A stretch of DNA of 64,000 bases, taken from Methanoregulaceae archaeon UBA467 (GTDB taxonomy: Archaea > Halobacteriota > Methanomicrobia > Methanomicrobiales > Methanospirillaceae). The DNA lies in NCBI GenBank assembly GCA_002503825.1, contig DASP01000017.1, forward strand, positions 62,001 to 126,000, given 5' to 3'. The stretch's first letter is position 1; each line of letters opens with the position of its first letter. The notes beneath the pieces are model-generated. The model had not been told where the DNA came from. It worked only from the letters and a program-made list of their open reading frames with translations, and did no database searches. Below are positions 49,700 to 58,772 of the stretch, piece by piece. The translations under genes were made by a program, and so were the position numbers.

Positions 49700-50495
49700 C
49701 ATACCTCCCGACATACCGTGTCACGAGCCTGAGGAGGACAAACACGGAAAATGATGCGAGTATCATGAGGAATGCGATTGCGGTGCTTTCCTTGATGCCT
49801 CCCGTTGTGAAACGGTAGTAAATGAGGGTTGAAATGACCATCGGATAATAGGCAATCATTATCACCGCTGCAAATTCGCTGATGGCTCTTCCCCAGGCAA
49901 GAATACACCCGTTTAAGATATGCCTGATACTTAACGGAAACACGACCAGGGAAAATGCCCGGAACCGTGTGGCACCAAGCGTCCGAGCAACATTCTCCAG
50001 GTGGAGCGGTACTTTCTCGAACCCCTCGCGGGCGGTATCCACGTAAAAGGGCAGTGCCACGAAGAGCATCGCTGCCACAATTCCGGGATATGCATCTTCA
50101 AAGATGAATCCGACGTCCTTTAAGGGAGCACCGATTAATCCCCGCTGCATGAAGAGCAGGTAAATCATGATGCCGGCAACCGTATGCGGAAGGACGAGGG
50201 GGATATCGATGATGCTCTCGATAATGTTATTGAAACGGGAATGTGTCCGGGCCAGCACATATGCAAGCGGGGTCCCGAGGAGGACAAGGATGATCACCGC
50301 GTTTAAACCGGCAGTGAAGGTAAGGAGGATCGAGTCAGTGACCCGTGAGTCCTGTGCAACCTGGAGAAGAAACGGGATATCGGAGAGCTGAGTTGCCGTG
50401 ATATTGAGCAGCGCAAGCAGGATGAGTATGACCAGCGTGGAACCGACGAGCGCAAAACTTATCAGGCACAGGTCTGGTTTGATCCGGGACGTCAT
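49686..50495 (-). CDS. wtpB: Tungstate/molybdate ABC transporter permease
   Basis: Permease of 269 residues with about six TM helices. The EAA-type coupling loop ENVARTLGATRFRAFSLVVFPLS and the preceding LPFYVDTAREGFEKVP are typical of the ModB/WtpB/CysT family. VLARTHSRFNNIIESIIDIPLVLPH marks the early cytosolic loop. It overlaps wtpC and lies 134 bases after wtpA. Confidence 0.92.
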   Translation of the reverse strand: MTSRIKPDLCLISFALVGSTLVILILLALLNITATQLSDIPFLLQVAQDSRVTDSILLTFTAGLNAVIILVLLGTPLAYVLARTHSRFNNIIESIIDIPLVLPHTVAGIMIYLLFMQRGLIGAPLKDVGFIFEDAYPGIVAAMLFVALPFYVDTAREGFEKVPLHLENVARTLGATRFRAFSLVVFPLSIRHILNGCILAWGRAISEFAAVIMIAYYPMVISTLIYYRFTTGGIKESTAIAFLMILASFSVFVLLRLVTRYVGRYDDRV

Positions 50496-50621
50496 GTTCC
50501 TCTCTTCTGACAGGTAGTCTGTAAAGCCATTTTATTATACCCTGCGATTTATTAACCGGTCCTGCCAGCATTACCGGTTGGTTGATGGTATTTTGTGGAA
50601 TGTCAGAACGTGAAAATACAG

Positions 50622-50629
50622 AAAAAAAA
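50622..50629 (-). terminator. Oligo-T run between wtpA and wtpB
   Basis: T8 on the minus strand directly follows the wtpA stop. Partial termination here would give more binding protein than membrane subunits. Confidence 0.45.
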
Positions 50630-51712
50630 TTAGGATTTCATGGTGACCATGCCTGACAGTTCCTTTGGTATAGTCCCGTAACCGTTGGCAGGTACAATCG
50701 GCGGCTGCCCGTCAGCGGCAAGAATTGCTTCTCCCTCGGGGCCGATGAGCATCTGCACGAATAAAATACCGTAATCAGGGTGTTCTGCGATATTCGGTAC
50801 CGTTGCACCGTAGACAATCGGGGCACCGGTATACATCGTTGTACCATTTCCTTTGACCGCCTCGACTTTCACCGTTTTGTAGTCGTCTGCATAGTCAACC
50901 GATGAGAGATCGATTGCCTCGGGGAGTTCGAGGAACTCCAGATCGTTCTGGACGGCGACGCTCCGGTATTCCCAGGCATAATCAATTCCGCCCGCCTGGA
51001 GCATCTGCACGAGTTCGACGCTCTTCGGCCTGATTGTCAGTTTTGTTCCGTCAGGGGCCGGGTTCGTGGCATCGATGATCCACGTATTGCCTTCTTTGGT
51101 CGCGGTGATACCGCTATGGTCTTCCACGAGCGTTTTAAAGATGGTATCATCACCGTAGTACCCTTCTGCCAGCTTGATGACCATCGGCGTCCGGTATCCG
51201 CACGGGTCGAGGTTCGGGTCACTGAATGCCCACCGTACATTGTCCCTGCTGAGTATGGTATACCAGTTGTCCTTGGTGAGTTCCGATGCATAGGCACTCT
51301 TGTTGGTATAGGCAATTGTCATGGTGTTTTTTGCAAACGTGACGTACCAGTCGGTGTACTTGGGTACCATGTACTGTGGTATAAGTGCATAATCTGCAGA
51401 TGCAACGACATCAGCAGGCTTTCCGTTCTCGGTCACTTTCTTGATGCAGTCCACGCTTCCCGCGGGTTCAAGGAGCACCTCGGTGTTCGGGTACTTTGCT
51501 TCAAATGCGGCCTTTATTTTTTCAAACGGCCCGGTAAGACTTCCGGCAAGAAATACCTTCACGGTGACCTTCTCAGCACCTGATACGGGTGTGACTGCAG
51601 CGGTCTGTTCTGATGCCGGGGGAGTACTCCCCCCGTTGCCGGTACAGCCGCAGACCGCGATGACCACGGCGAGAGTAAATGCTAATCCGATCAACATTTT
51701 CCAGTTGTTCAT
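50630..51712 (-). CDS. wtpA: Tungstate/molybdate-binding lipoprotein
   Basis: Extracellular binding protein of 360 residues. A lipobox-like AVCGC ends the signal peptide near residue 23, followed by a Ser/Thr/Pro spacer. The mature part starts VKVFLAGSLTGPF, the WtpA/ModA oxyanion loop, and continues with LEPAGSVDCIKKVTE, ADVVASADYALIP and WAFSDPNLDPCGYRTPMV, which are typical of the archaeal WtpA group that prefers tungstate. It is the first gene of the operon. Its TATA box at 51731-51740 predicts a transcript beginning at the ATG. Confidence 0.94.
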   Translation of the reverse strand: MNNWKMLIGLAFTLAVVIAVCGCTGNGGSTPPASEQTAAVTPVSGAEKVTVKVFLAGSLTGPFEKIKAAFEAKYPNTEVLLEPAGSVDCIKKVTENGKPADVVASADYALIPQYMVPKYTDWYVTFAKNTMTIAYTNKSAYASELTKDNWYTILSRDNVRWAFSDPNLDPCGYRTPMVIKLAEGYYGDDTIFKTLVEDHSGITATKEGNTWIIDATNPAPDGTKLTIRPKSVELVQMLQAGGIDYAWEYRSVAVQNDLEFLELPEAIDLSSVDYADDYKTVKVEAVKGNGTTMYTGAPIVYGATVPNIAEHPDYGILFVQMLIGPEGEAILAADGQPPIVPANGYGTIPKELSGMVTMKS

Positions 51713-51730
51713 GTATTTTGATTATTCAAC

Positions 51731-51758
51731 ACACTATAAATTATTACTCAATTGAGTA
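51731..51758. promoter_or_regulatory. wtpA promoter with 14-bp palindrome
   Basis: The plus-strand ACTATAAA at 51733-51740 is a TATA box read on the minus strand. Immediately upstream of it lies the perfect palindrome TACTCAATTGAGTA (51745-51758), where a repressor or activator of tungstate/molybdate uptake could bind. It also lies before the divergent radical SAM gene. Confidence 0.5.
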
Positions 51759-51823
51759 TAATGTTCCATCCCTGTACCGACCCGATAATTTTTCTTGCCA
51801 GCACTGTAATTAAAGGAATGCTT

Positions 51824-52768
51824 ATGAAGTTCTCGCACCTCTTCGGGCCGGTATGCTCACGACGCCTGGGACGCTCCCTCGGTATCGATCTCGTTCCTTT
51901 CAAGACCTGTACCTATGACTGTGTCTATTGCGAGTGCGGTCACACCACTCACAAAGGTACTGACCGGAAGGAATTCTTCCCGGTGTCGGAGGTCCTCTCC
52001 GAGCTCGACGCCTACCTGTCAGGAGGCCCCGCACTTGATTTTATTACCTTCTCAGGTTCAGGAGAACCGACACTGTCAACATCGGTCGGTGAGGTGATCC
52101 GGTACCTGAAAAGAGAATTTCCCTCCTACAGGGTCGCGGTCCTGACCAACGGGAGCCTTTTTTCGCTGCCTGAAGTGCGGGAAGACCTTCTCCTTGCAGA
52201 CGTTGTCCTTCCCACACTATCAACCGTTCATGAAGAGACATTCAGAACGATTCACCACCCGGCAAAAGACCTCTCCCTGAAGAGTATCCTGAACGGGATA
52301 GAGCAGTTCAGAAGGGAATACCGCGGTGAGATCTGGCTTGAGGTATTCATCATTCCGGGGGTGAACACCTCAGACAAGGAATTAAGCGGCCTTGCCGATG
52401 AGATCAGGAGAATCCGTCCCGATCGTATTCAACTCAACACTCTTGACAGGCCGGGCCCGGCCGAATGGGTAAAACCGGCAGGTCCCGGGGAGCTCAGCCG
52501 GATACAGGCATTCCTCGGCGTCCCGGATACAGAGGCGATCCACTCGTCTCATCACGAGAGCCCGTTTTCCCCGGATGAGAGTGATCCATCGCAGACGATC
52601 TGTGAACTTATCAGGCGCCGCCCCTGCACCGTCGACGATATCGCACAGACGACCGGCCTTCACAGGAATGAAGTGCTCAAGCTGCTCCGTACCATCGAAA
52701 GTGAACACCAGTTACTGGTAAAAAGGGAGAAAAGGGGTGTATTTTATTTTTTAAGGGATAATCCCTGA
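51824..52768 (+). CDS. Radical SAM protein (COG0731-like) with C-terminal winged helix
   Basis: Protein of 314 residues. The 4Fe-4S motif is CTYDCVYC (Cys29, 33, 36), followed by ITFSGSGEPTLST (the GGE-type motif) and VLTNGSLF. After the barrel, residues about 255-310 form a winged helix (RRPCTVDDIAQTTGLHRNEVLKLL, then a wing KREKRGVFYFL). Such a fusion suggests control of gene activity or binding of nucleic acid. ATG 51824 has AAAGGA seven bases upstream. It is divergent from wtpA and convergent with cofH copy 2, so a link to W/Mo or F420 is possible but unproven. Confidence 0.8.
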   Translation: MKFSHLFGPVCSRRLGRSLGIDLVPFKTCTYDCVYCECGHTTHKGTDRKEFFPVSEVLSELDAYLSGGPALDFITFSGSGEPTLSTSVGEVIRYLKREFPSYRVAVLTNGSLFSLPEVREDLLLADVVLPTLSTVHEETFRTIHHPAKDLSLKSILNGIEQFRREYRGEIWLEVFIIPGVNTSDKELSGLADEIRRIRPDRIQLNTLDRPGPAEWVKPAGPGELSRIQAFLGVPDTEAIHSSHHESPFSPDESDPSQTICELIRRRPCTVDDIAQTTGLHRNEVLKLLRTIESEHQLLVKREKRGVFYFLRDNP

Positions 52769-52770
52769 AT

Positions 52771-53853
52771 TCAGACCGGGGAGTAATCAGTACGCCTCTG
52801 TTTGAGGGTACGCCCGATGTCCCGGACCATGTACTGCATCATTCCGGGATCAAGATAATCGGCTCCCATGGCTCCGGCATCAACCGACACATCGTCCGAG
52901 AACATGGTGCCGGCAAGGTCGTTTCCTCCCGAGAGAAGGGCAAGCTGGGAAAGTTTCAGGCCCAGTTTTCCCCAGGAGACCTGTATATTATCAAAATTAT
53001 CGAGGAAAAGGCGGGACACGGCTGTCATCAGGATGTCTTCCCTCCCTGTCGCTCCCGGCCGTGCGAGTCCCTTCCGGTATATCGGTGTGTTGGTGTGAAC
53101 AAACGAGAGCGGAACAAGTTCTGTGAACCCGCCAGTCTCGTCCTGGATATCCCGTAATATGGAGAGGTGCTGTGCCTGGTCTGCAGCACTCTCGCAGGAG
53201 CCGTACATGATCGTGGCGGTGCTCGGGATCCCACATGTGTGTGCCTCCTTTATGATTCCCGCCCACGTCGCAGTATCCACTTTTCTCGGGCATATCACGT
53301 CACGCACGTCATCGACAAGGATTTCTGCGGCAGTCCCCTGGAGAGAACCGATACCCGCCGCTTTAAACCTTTCCAGGACTTCGCGGGTCGAAATCCCGCT
53401 CCCGGACGCCGCATGTGCGACCTCGTCAGGACTGAATGCATGGAGATGCACTCCGGGAGCCGCATCCCTGACCCAGCCGAGAATATTTATGTAATTATCC
53501 GCAGTAAATTCAGGATGAACTCCGGAGAGGAGACAGATTTCAGTCACACCCCTCTCCGTTGCCAGATTTGTCTTCTTTACCAGTGTGTCCCGGTCATCAC
53601 AGTAGGCACCTTCGTCTCCGGCACGCCGCCCGAAACTGCAGAACCCGCAGAGATTTTTACAGATGTTGGTGATGTGGATATTCTGGTTCCGCACGTACGT
53701 GACGACATCCCCGACCTTCTCCTCACGAAGGGTATCTGCCGCAGACACTATATCGAAAATATTCCGGTCTTTTGTCGATAAAAGGGATATTGCCTCGTTT
53801 ATCGAGAGACGGTGACCCCCGAGCACATCTGAAAGAAGCTGCTTCCGGTCCAT
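52771..53853 (-). CDS. cofH: FO synthase subunit CofH, copy 2
   Basis: Second radical SAM CofH of 360 residues, alignable to copy 1 from end to end with few gaps. The cluster motif is CKNLCGFC (Cys65, 69, 72), and HLHAFSPDEVAHAASG, GTAAEILVDDVRDVICP and GATGREDILM are shared blocks. Multiple CofH genes are known in methanogens; whether both make FO, or one has moved to a related product, is not known. It converges with the radical SAM-winged helix gene after two bases and lies just after the signal peptidase gene. Confidence 0.9.
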   Translation of the reverse strand: MDRKQLLSDVLGGHRLSINEAISLLSTKDRNIFDIVSAADTLREEKVGDVVTYVRNQNIHITNICKNLCGFCSFGRRAGDEGAYCDDRDTLVKKTNLATERGVTEICLLSGVHPEFTADNYINILGWVRDAAPGVHLHAFSPDEVAHAASGSGISTREVLERFKAAGIGSLQGTAAEILVDDVRDVICPRKVDTATWAGIIKEAHTCGIPSTATIMYGSCESAADQAQHLSILRDIQDETGGFTELVPLSFVHTNTPIYRKGLARPGATGREDILMTAVSRLFLDNFDNIQVSWGKLGLKLSQLALLSGGNDLAGTMFSDDVSVDAGAMGADYLDPGMMQYMVRDIGRTLKQRRTDYSPV

Positions 53854-53868
53854 TCCTTTACCCCTCCA

Positions 53869-54732
53869 TCATCTCTTTTTCCCGGTTTTTTTGCGGGGAG
53901 GTGTTTTTCCCTTCTCATTGCGCTTCGAATACCACTCATACAGGAACATAATCACGATGATTATGATTGCAACAGGGACGATATTGAGCGGGAGGTACCC
54001 GAGAAGCGGGACGGTAAAGAGCGCCTTTCCAACAATCCACTCTTTTTCGACGGGCTGGATGATGCCAAGATCGCGGCGCGAGAGGTATCCGCCCTGGTCA
54101 CTCACGAGGTTATTGTCACCCTTTGTAATGTATCCGCTGTTTGCGGCGGTAACATTGGTCGGCACGATGTATCCGATATCCGGAGATGCCGTGGTGTCAT
54201 CGATAACCGTCCCGTTCTCCAGAATAAGTTTCTGGTCTTCTATCTTTGCAGGGAGATAGACGACCGGTGATGCCTGACCACGGTACAGGTTCAGGTACTT
54301 CGGTATCGTCTCTCCTTCCCCTGTCCAGTCCATGGCGCGGTGAATGATGGGATGAACACTCCCTGAAATGAGAGGAATCGGAATCAGGGAGTTTTCCGCC
54401 CCGTTCGGCCTGTATATCAGGATGTCCCCGTAATCCCCGAATTTTTTATAACCGCTCTCCTTTCCTTCAGCCCAGCTCTGGAGGTCGCCGTACCGGTCGG
54501 CGCTGACCACGAACACGAGGTCCCCGACGTTCATATGCGGGACCATACTCTCCGATTCGATAGTCACCACTGCAGGCCATGTTCCTGATACAAGAAAGAG
54601 GAGTAGTGCAATTCCACCGACAATGGCAACGACCCATGCTGCTTCCTTAAGTATTGCCATTCCCTTACTGTCGCTTTTCCGGAATTTATCCAGCAGTGAG
54701 GGTTCTTTAGTATCCTTCTTCGATCCTGTCAT
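53869..54732 (-). CDS. Archaeal signal peptidase I (S26B-type)
   Basis: Membrane protease of 287 residues that removes signal peptides outside the membrane. The first TM helix (about 32-50) is followed by the nucleophile Ser62 in ESESMVPHM, then His131 in IIHRAMDW (archaeal enzymes use His in place of the bacterial Lys) and Asp206 in YITKGDNN. A second TM helix (about 247-266) and a strongly basic tail close it. The insert between 80 and 125 is longer than in minimal archaeal enzymes. It may process the secreted proteins in this window. Confidence 0.9.
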   Translation of the reverse strand: MTGSKKDTKEPSLLDKFRKSDSKGMAILKEAAWVVAIVGGIALLLFLVSGTWPAVVTIESESMVPHMNVGDLVFVVSADRYGDLQSWAEGKESGYKKFGDYGDILIYRPNGAENSLIPIPLISGSVHPIIHRAMDWTGEGETIPKYLNLYRGQASPVVYLPAKIEDQKLILENGTVIDDTTASPDIGYIVPTNVTAANSGYITKGDNNLVSDQGGYLSRRDLGIIQPVEKEWIVGKALFTVPLLGYLPLNIVPVAIIIIVIMFLYEWYSKRNEKGKTPPRKKTGKKR

Positions 54733-54926
54733 TGATTATTCTAGACTATTCACCGGGACGCCTAATAATGGATGCCTATTGGTTCGTTCAAATCACGGCA
54801 TAGTCGTTTTAGAGGTTCTTTTCCCGGGCCTCCACCGGAAAGAGTTCATTTTCCTGTTATGCATACCGCTGCACATTGCCCGGATGAAAAAAACCAATAT
54901 CCGGGACCCGGATATACTATACCAGT

Positions 54927-56324
54927 ATGCTTGATACCCAGACGATCGTCCAGCGGTTCCTTGACACCAAGATGCAGGTCCACCCTGATGTGGTCCGGTA
55001 TCTGACGGAAAAAGGCGATCCCGGGCTCATCGACCGTATCATTGCAGGCCTTCCGGATGACACCATTGTCGTTTCTGCACGACATATTCCGGGAGTGACA
55101 CCGGATCGTGACGGGGCACGGTTTCTTACCGATCCGAAGAGCGAGGTTATCCACGGAAGTTCGGGCTCATCCGGGTCGATATCCAGCATCACCGATTACA
55201 TCCATTATTTCAGGGACCGTTATACCCGTCTTGGCGGGATGGTCAAAACGCGCTGCACTGCGATGCCAATCGAGGCGCTGGTGAGGACAGGCCGGTTCAG
55301 GCAGGAAGCCTGCTCCATTGTCGGCCTGGTCATGGATATAAAAAGCACGACCAACGGCCACAGGATAGCGGAAATTGAGGATACGACCGCATCGATATCG
55401 GTCCTCTTTAACAAAGACCGTCCCGGGTTTTCCGAAGCCGAGTCCCTCATCCCCGACGAGGTGGTAGGGGTCCGCGGGACCCTTTCGGGCGATGGCCGGC
55501 TTTTCTTTGCAGACCAGCTCTTCCGCCCCGATATTCCCATCCATCATGCACCCTTCAGGAGTGAGACCCCGGGAAAAGCCGTCCTTATCTCAGACGTCCA
55601 CGTGGGCAGCGATACGTTCCTCGAAGAGCAGTGGAACCGTTTTGCAGACTGGCTTGACGAATCGGACATGTCTTATCTCCTTATCGCAGGAGACCTCGTG
55701 GACGGTATCGGGATCTATCCCGGCCAGGAACATGAACTCACCCTGAAAAATATTTACGAACAGTATGACGTATTCGGGGAGATGTTATCAGACCTTCCCT
55801 CACGCCTGCAGATTATTGTTTCCCCGGGGAACCACGATGTGGTGCGTGCCGCAGAGCCACAGCCGGTCATTCCGGAAGATTTCACAAAAAAATTCCCGAA
55901 AAACTGTATTCTCGTAGAAAATCCGGCGCTCGTCGGCCTCCAGGGTGTGCGGGTCCAGATGTATCACGGCCGGTCTATCGATGATATGATCTCCCTGATC
56001 CCGGGTGCATCCTATGAAAATGTATCCCCGATGATGACAGGCATGCTGCAGCGACGCCACCTGGCTCCGACGTATGGAAAAAGGACCCCGATCGCTGCTT
56101 CAAAAGAAGACCGCCTGGTCATCGACCCGATACCTGAAGTGCTCCATACCGGCCATGTCCATATTATGGGTATAACCGAATACAGGGGGACATTGTGTGT
56201 AAATTCAGGTACGTGGCAGTCCCAGACCGCGTTCCAGAAACAGATGAATATCAATCCCACACCGTCCCGGGCCGTCATCCTTGACCTCCAGACCCTTGTG
56301 CCGCAGGTGCTGGATTTCAGCTGA
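54927..56324 (+). CDS. polB: DNA polymerase D small subunit DP1
   Basis: Exonuclease subunit of the euryarchaeal replicative polymerase, 465 residues. After an N-terminal helical domain and an OB-fold region (about 95-185), the calcineurin-like nuclease shows LISDVHVGSD, IAGDLVDGIG, SPGNHDVVR, MYHGRSIDD and LHTGHVHIMG in order, with all metal ligands present. DP1 gives 3'-5' proofreading and pairs with DP2, whose gene is not in this window. It is alone on the plus strand, followed by hppA. Confidence 0.95.
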   Translation: MLDTQTIVQRFLDTKMQVHPDVVRYLTEKGDPGLIDRIIAGLPDDTIVVSARHIPGVTPDRDGARFLTDPKSEVIHGSSGSSGSISSITDYIHYFRDRYTRLGGMVKTRCTAMPIEALVRTGRFRQEACSIVGLVMDIKSTTNGHRIAEIEDTTASISVLFNKDRPGFSEAESLIPDEVVGVRGTLSGDGRLFFADQLFRPDIPIHHAPFRSETPGKAVLISDVHVGSDTFLEEQWNRFADWLDESDMSYLLIAGDLVDGIGIYPGQEHELTLKNIYEQYDVFGEMLSDLPSRLQIIVSPGNHDVVRAAEPQPVIPEDFTKKFPKNCILVENPALVGLQGVRVQMYHGRSIDDMISLIPGASYENVSPMMTGMLQRRHLAPTYGKRTPIAASKEDRLVIDPIPEVLHTGHVHIMGITEYRGTLCVNSGTWQSQTAFQKQMNINPTPSRAVILDLQTLVPQVLDFS

Positions 56325-56363
56325 CCGTTTCACTTTTCTATTTGCCGGGATAAACTGGTAGAG

Positions 56364-56370
56364 TATAAAA
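56364..56370 (+). promoter_or_regulatory. TATA box of hppA
   Basis: TATAAAA predicts transcription from about 56393. The short leader contains GGAGG (56403-56407) ten bases before the ATG. Confidence 0.6.
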
Positions 56371-56417
56371 ACTTCCCGAGCTCAAAGTAAAGGAAGTTCT
56401 CTGGAGGACTGAAAAGA

Positions 56418-58442
56418 ATGGACTTATTAATATTTGCACCTGTATGTGCCATCATCGGCCTGATATTTGCAGGCATTTCATTCATGCGAATGAAAAAAGA
56501 AGGTACTGGTAGTGAGTTGATGCAGAAGATCGCTGCATCCATTCACCTGGGGGCAATGGTATACCTGAAACGGCAGTATACTGCAATTGCAGTCTTTGTT
56601 GTCGTCCTTGCTATCGTTCTTACACTCCTGATCAGCCCGCTGACAGCAGGCTGTTTCATTGTCGGGGCACTCCTTTCGGCAACCGCAGGGTTTATCGGAA
56701 TGAATGCAGCGACGATGGCGAACGTGCGGACCACACACGCCGCACGGAACGGGATGGCAGAGGCGTTCAGGGTATCATTCTCAAGTGGAATGGTTATGGG
56801 CCTTACCGTCGTCGGTCTCGGTCTTCTTGGTCTTTCTGCAACGCTCTTTACCGTGAGCACGTTTACGACCCTTGGAACCTACGAGGTTATCAACGTCGTC
56901 TCGGGATTTTCTCTAGGGGCGAGCTCAATCGCACTCTTTGCCCGTGTCGGCGGCGGTATCTTTACCAAGGCCGCAGATGTCGGAGCAGACCTTGTCGGCA
57001 AGGTAGAGGCAGGGATACCAGAAGACGACCCGCGCAATCCTGCAGTCATTGCTGATAACGTGGGAGACAACGTCGGTGATATCGCAGGCATGGGTGCCGA
57101 CCTCTACGAGAGTTATGTCGGTGCAATGGTTGCGACCATGCTCGTCGGGGCAAGTGCAACAATGGTTGCCCAGTTTGCCGGTGTAAGCACAATAAGCCTG
57201 GTTCTTCTGCCGCTCCTGATATCTGCAGCAGGTATTATTGCCGCAATCATCGGTTCGTTCTTTGTCCGGACCAACAAGAACGAGAGCGGTGCCATTCACA
57301 AGGCATTCAACGTAGGGACGTTCACCAGTCTCATCCTGACGGTCATCGCGACGTACCTGCTGGTCACCACCCTTCTCGGACCCCAGTTCATCGGTGTCTT
57401 TGTCGCCACCATTTCCGGACTTGTTGCCGGGTTCCTCATCGGAGTGGTGACAGAGTATTATACTTCATACGACAGGGCACCGACCCTGAGTATCGTGAAG
57501 TCCAGCGAGACCGGCGCAGCAACCAACATCATCGCCGGTCTTTCAAAGGGTATGGAGAGCACCGCAATTCCTGTCCTCATTGTCGCAGCGGCAATCCTCA
57601 TCGCCGCAAACCAGGCAGGCCTGTATGGTATCGCCATTGCCGGTGTGGGAATGCTCGCAACGCTGGGAATTACACTCTCTGTTGACGCGTACGGACCTGT
57701 CGCAGACAATGCCGGAGGTATCGCAGAGATGTCCCACCAGCCACCGGAGATCCGCAAGATTACCGATACCCTGGACTCGGTCGGAAACACCACTGCCGCC
57801 ATCGGCAAGGGTTTTGCCGTCGGCGGTGCTGCCCTGACCGCACTCGGTCTCTTTGCAGCCTACTCACAGGCAGTACACCTTGATGTTGTCAACATGCTCA
57901 ATCACCAGGTGTTTGTCGGTATCCTTATCGGTGCCATGCTTCCTTTCCTCTTCTCAAGCTTTGCCATGACCGCTGTCGGTCGTGCAGCCGGTTTGATTGT
58001 CGAGGAAGTCCGCAGGCAGTTTAAGGAGATTCCCGGGCTTATGGAGGGGAAAGCCGAACCTGATTACGCATCCTGTGTCACCATCTCAACAAATGCAGCC
58101 CTGAGGCAGATGATCGCCCCTGGTGTACTGGCGATTGCCGCACCACTCGTGGTCGGCCTGCTCCTTGGCAAGGATGCCCTTGCAGGTCTGCTTGTCGGTT
58201 CAATATCGGCCGGCTTCCTGCTCGCCGTTATGATGGCGAATGCAGGTGGTGCATGGGACAATGCAAAGAAATACATTGAACAGGGACATTTTGGCGGCAA
58301 GGGATCAACGGCCCATAAGGCTGCAGTGACCGGCGACACCGTTGGTGACCCGTTCAAGGACACTGCAGGGCCCGCACTTAACATCCTGCTCAAGCTGATG
58401 TCGATTGTGGCCGTGGTCTTTGCACCACTGTTCCTTTTATAA
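56418..58442 (+). CDS. hppA: Membrane-bound ion-pumping pyrophosphatase
   Basis: Couples pyrophosphate hydrolysis to Na+ or H+ export across the cell membrane. The 674-residue protein has about 16 TM helices. The catalytic loops are intact: GGGIFTKAADVGADLVGKVE, DDPRNPAVIADNVGDNVGD and the late GDTVGDPFKDTAGPA. Around residues 456-461 the sequence is GNTTAA, the alanine form seen in K+-dependent enzymes (K+-independent ones have GNTTKA), many of which pump Na+. It can recover energy from pyrophosphate made by Acs and by biosynthesis. Confidence 0.95.
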   Translation: MDLLIFAPVCAIIGLIFAGISFMRMKKEGTGSELMQKIAASIHLGAMVYLKRQYTAIAVFVVVLAIVLTLLISPLTAGCFIVGALLSATAGFIGMNAATMANVRTTHAARNGMAEAFRVSFSSGMVMGLTVVGLGLLGLSATLFTVSTFTTLGTYEVINVVSGFSLGASSIALFARVGGGIFTKAADVGADLVGKVEAGIPEDDPRNPAVIADNVGDNVGDIAGMGADLYESYVGAMVATMLVGASATMVAQFAGVSTISLVLLPLLISAAGIIAAIIGSFFVRTNKNESGAIHKAFNVGTFTSLILTVIATYLLVTTLLGPQFIGVFVATISGLVAGFLIGVVTEYYTSYDRAPTLSIVKSSETGAATNIIAGLSKGMESTAIPVLIVAAAILIAANQAGLYGIAIAGVGMLATLGITLSVDAYGPVADNAGGIAEMSHQPPEIRKITDTLDSVGNTTAAIGKGFAVGGAALTALGLFAAYSQAVHLDVVNMLNHQVFVGILIGAMLPFLFSSFAMTAVGRAAGLIVEEVRRQFKEIPGLMEGKAEPDYASCVTISTNAALRQMIAPGVLAIAAPLVVGLLLGKDALAGLLVGSISAGFLLAVMMANAGGAWDNAKKYIEQGHFGGKGSTAHKAAVTGDTVGDPFKDTAGPALNILLKLMSIVAVVFAPLFLL

Positions 58443-58467
58443 TTTTTTTTCCTTTTTCTGATTTTTA
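58443..58467 (+). terminator. T-rich terminator after hppA
   Basis: T8, then CC, T5 and a later T5 begin right after the stop codon. Confidence 0.6.
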
Positions 58468-58577
58468 TCGTCTGATGTTCCCTGTATAGTCTTTCATTGA
58501 ATTTTCCTGCAACGCTGGAAATGAAGACGAGAAGATTCGGCGGTCTTGTCAGATTACATCATGATACATTTTATTTT

Positions 58578-58619
58578 GCCGCACTCAAAATCCCGACACT
58601 CCCGGGGCTGACGCCCCGC
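58578..58619 (+). repeat. Intergenic hairpin repeat, copy 2
   Basis: 36 of 42 positions match 43414-43455. The hairpin is CGGGGC/GCCCCG with loop TGAC, one pair longer than in copy 1. Both copies lie in convergent gaps and in the same plus-strand orientation. Confidence 0.65.
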
Positions 58620-58731
58620 CGTATACGTGCGTCCCCTCTTTGCGACAGGGACCGTGCGTAGTTCTTTTTTTAAAAAATAAAAGAATCACAATCAACCCTG
58701 CCTACAGACCATCCCGTGGCGGGGGGGGCAG

Positions 58732-58753
58732 GGAGGGGGTGCAAACCCCCTCC
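58732..58753. repeat. Strong hairpin with GCAA tetraloop
   Basis: GGAGGGGGT and ACCCCCTCC form a perfect 9-bp stem around GCAA on the plus strand, a stable GNRA loop. It could be part of an RNA or a transcription barrier. Confidence 0.55.
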
Positions 58754-58772
58754 GGTAAGAGAAACAGATCAC

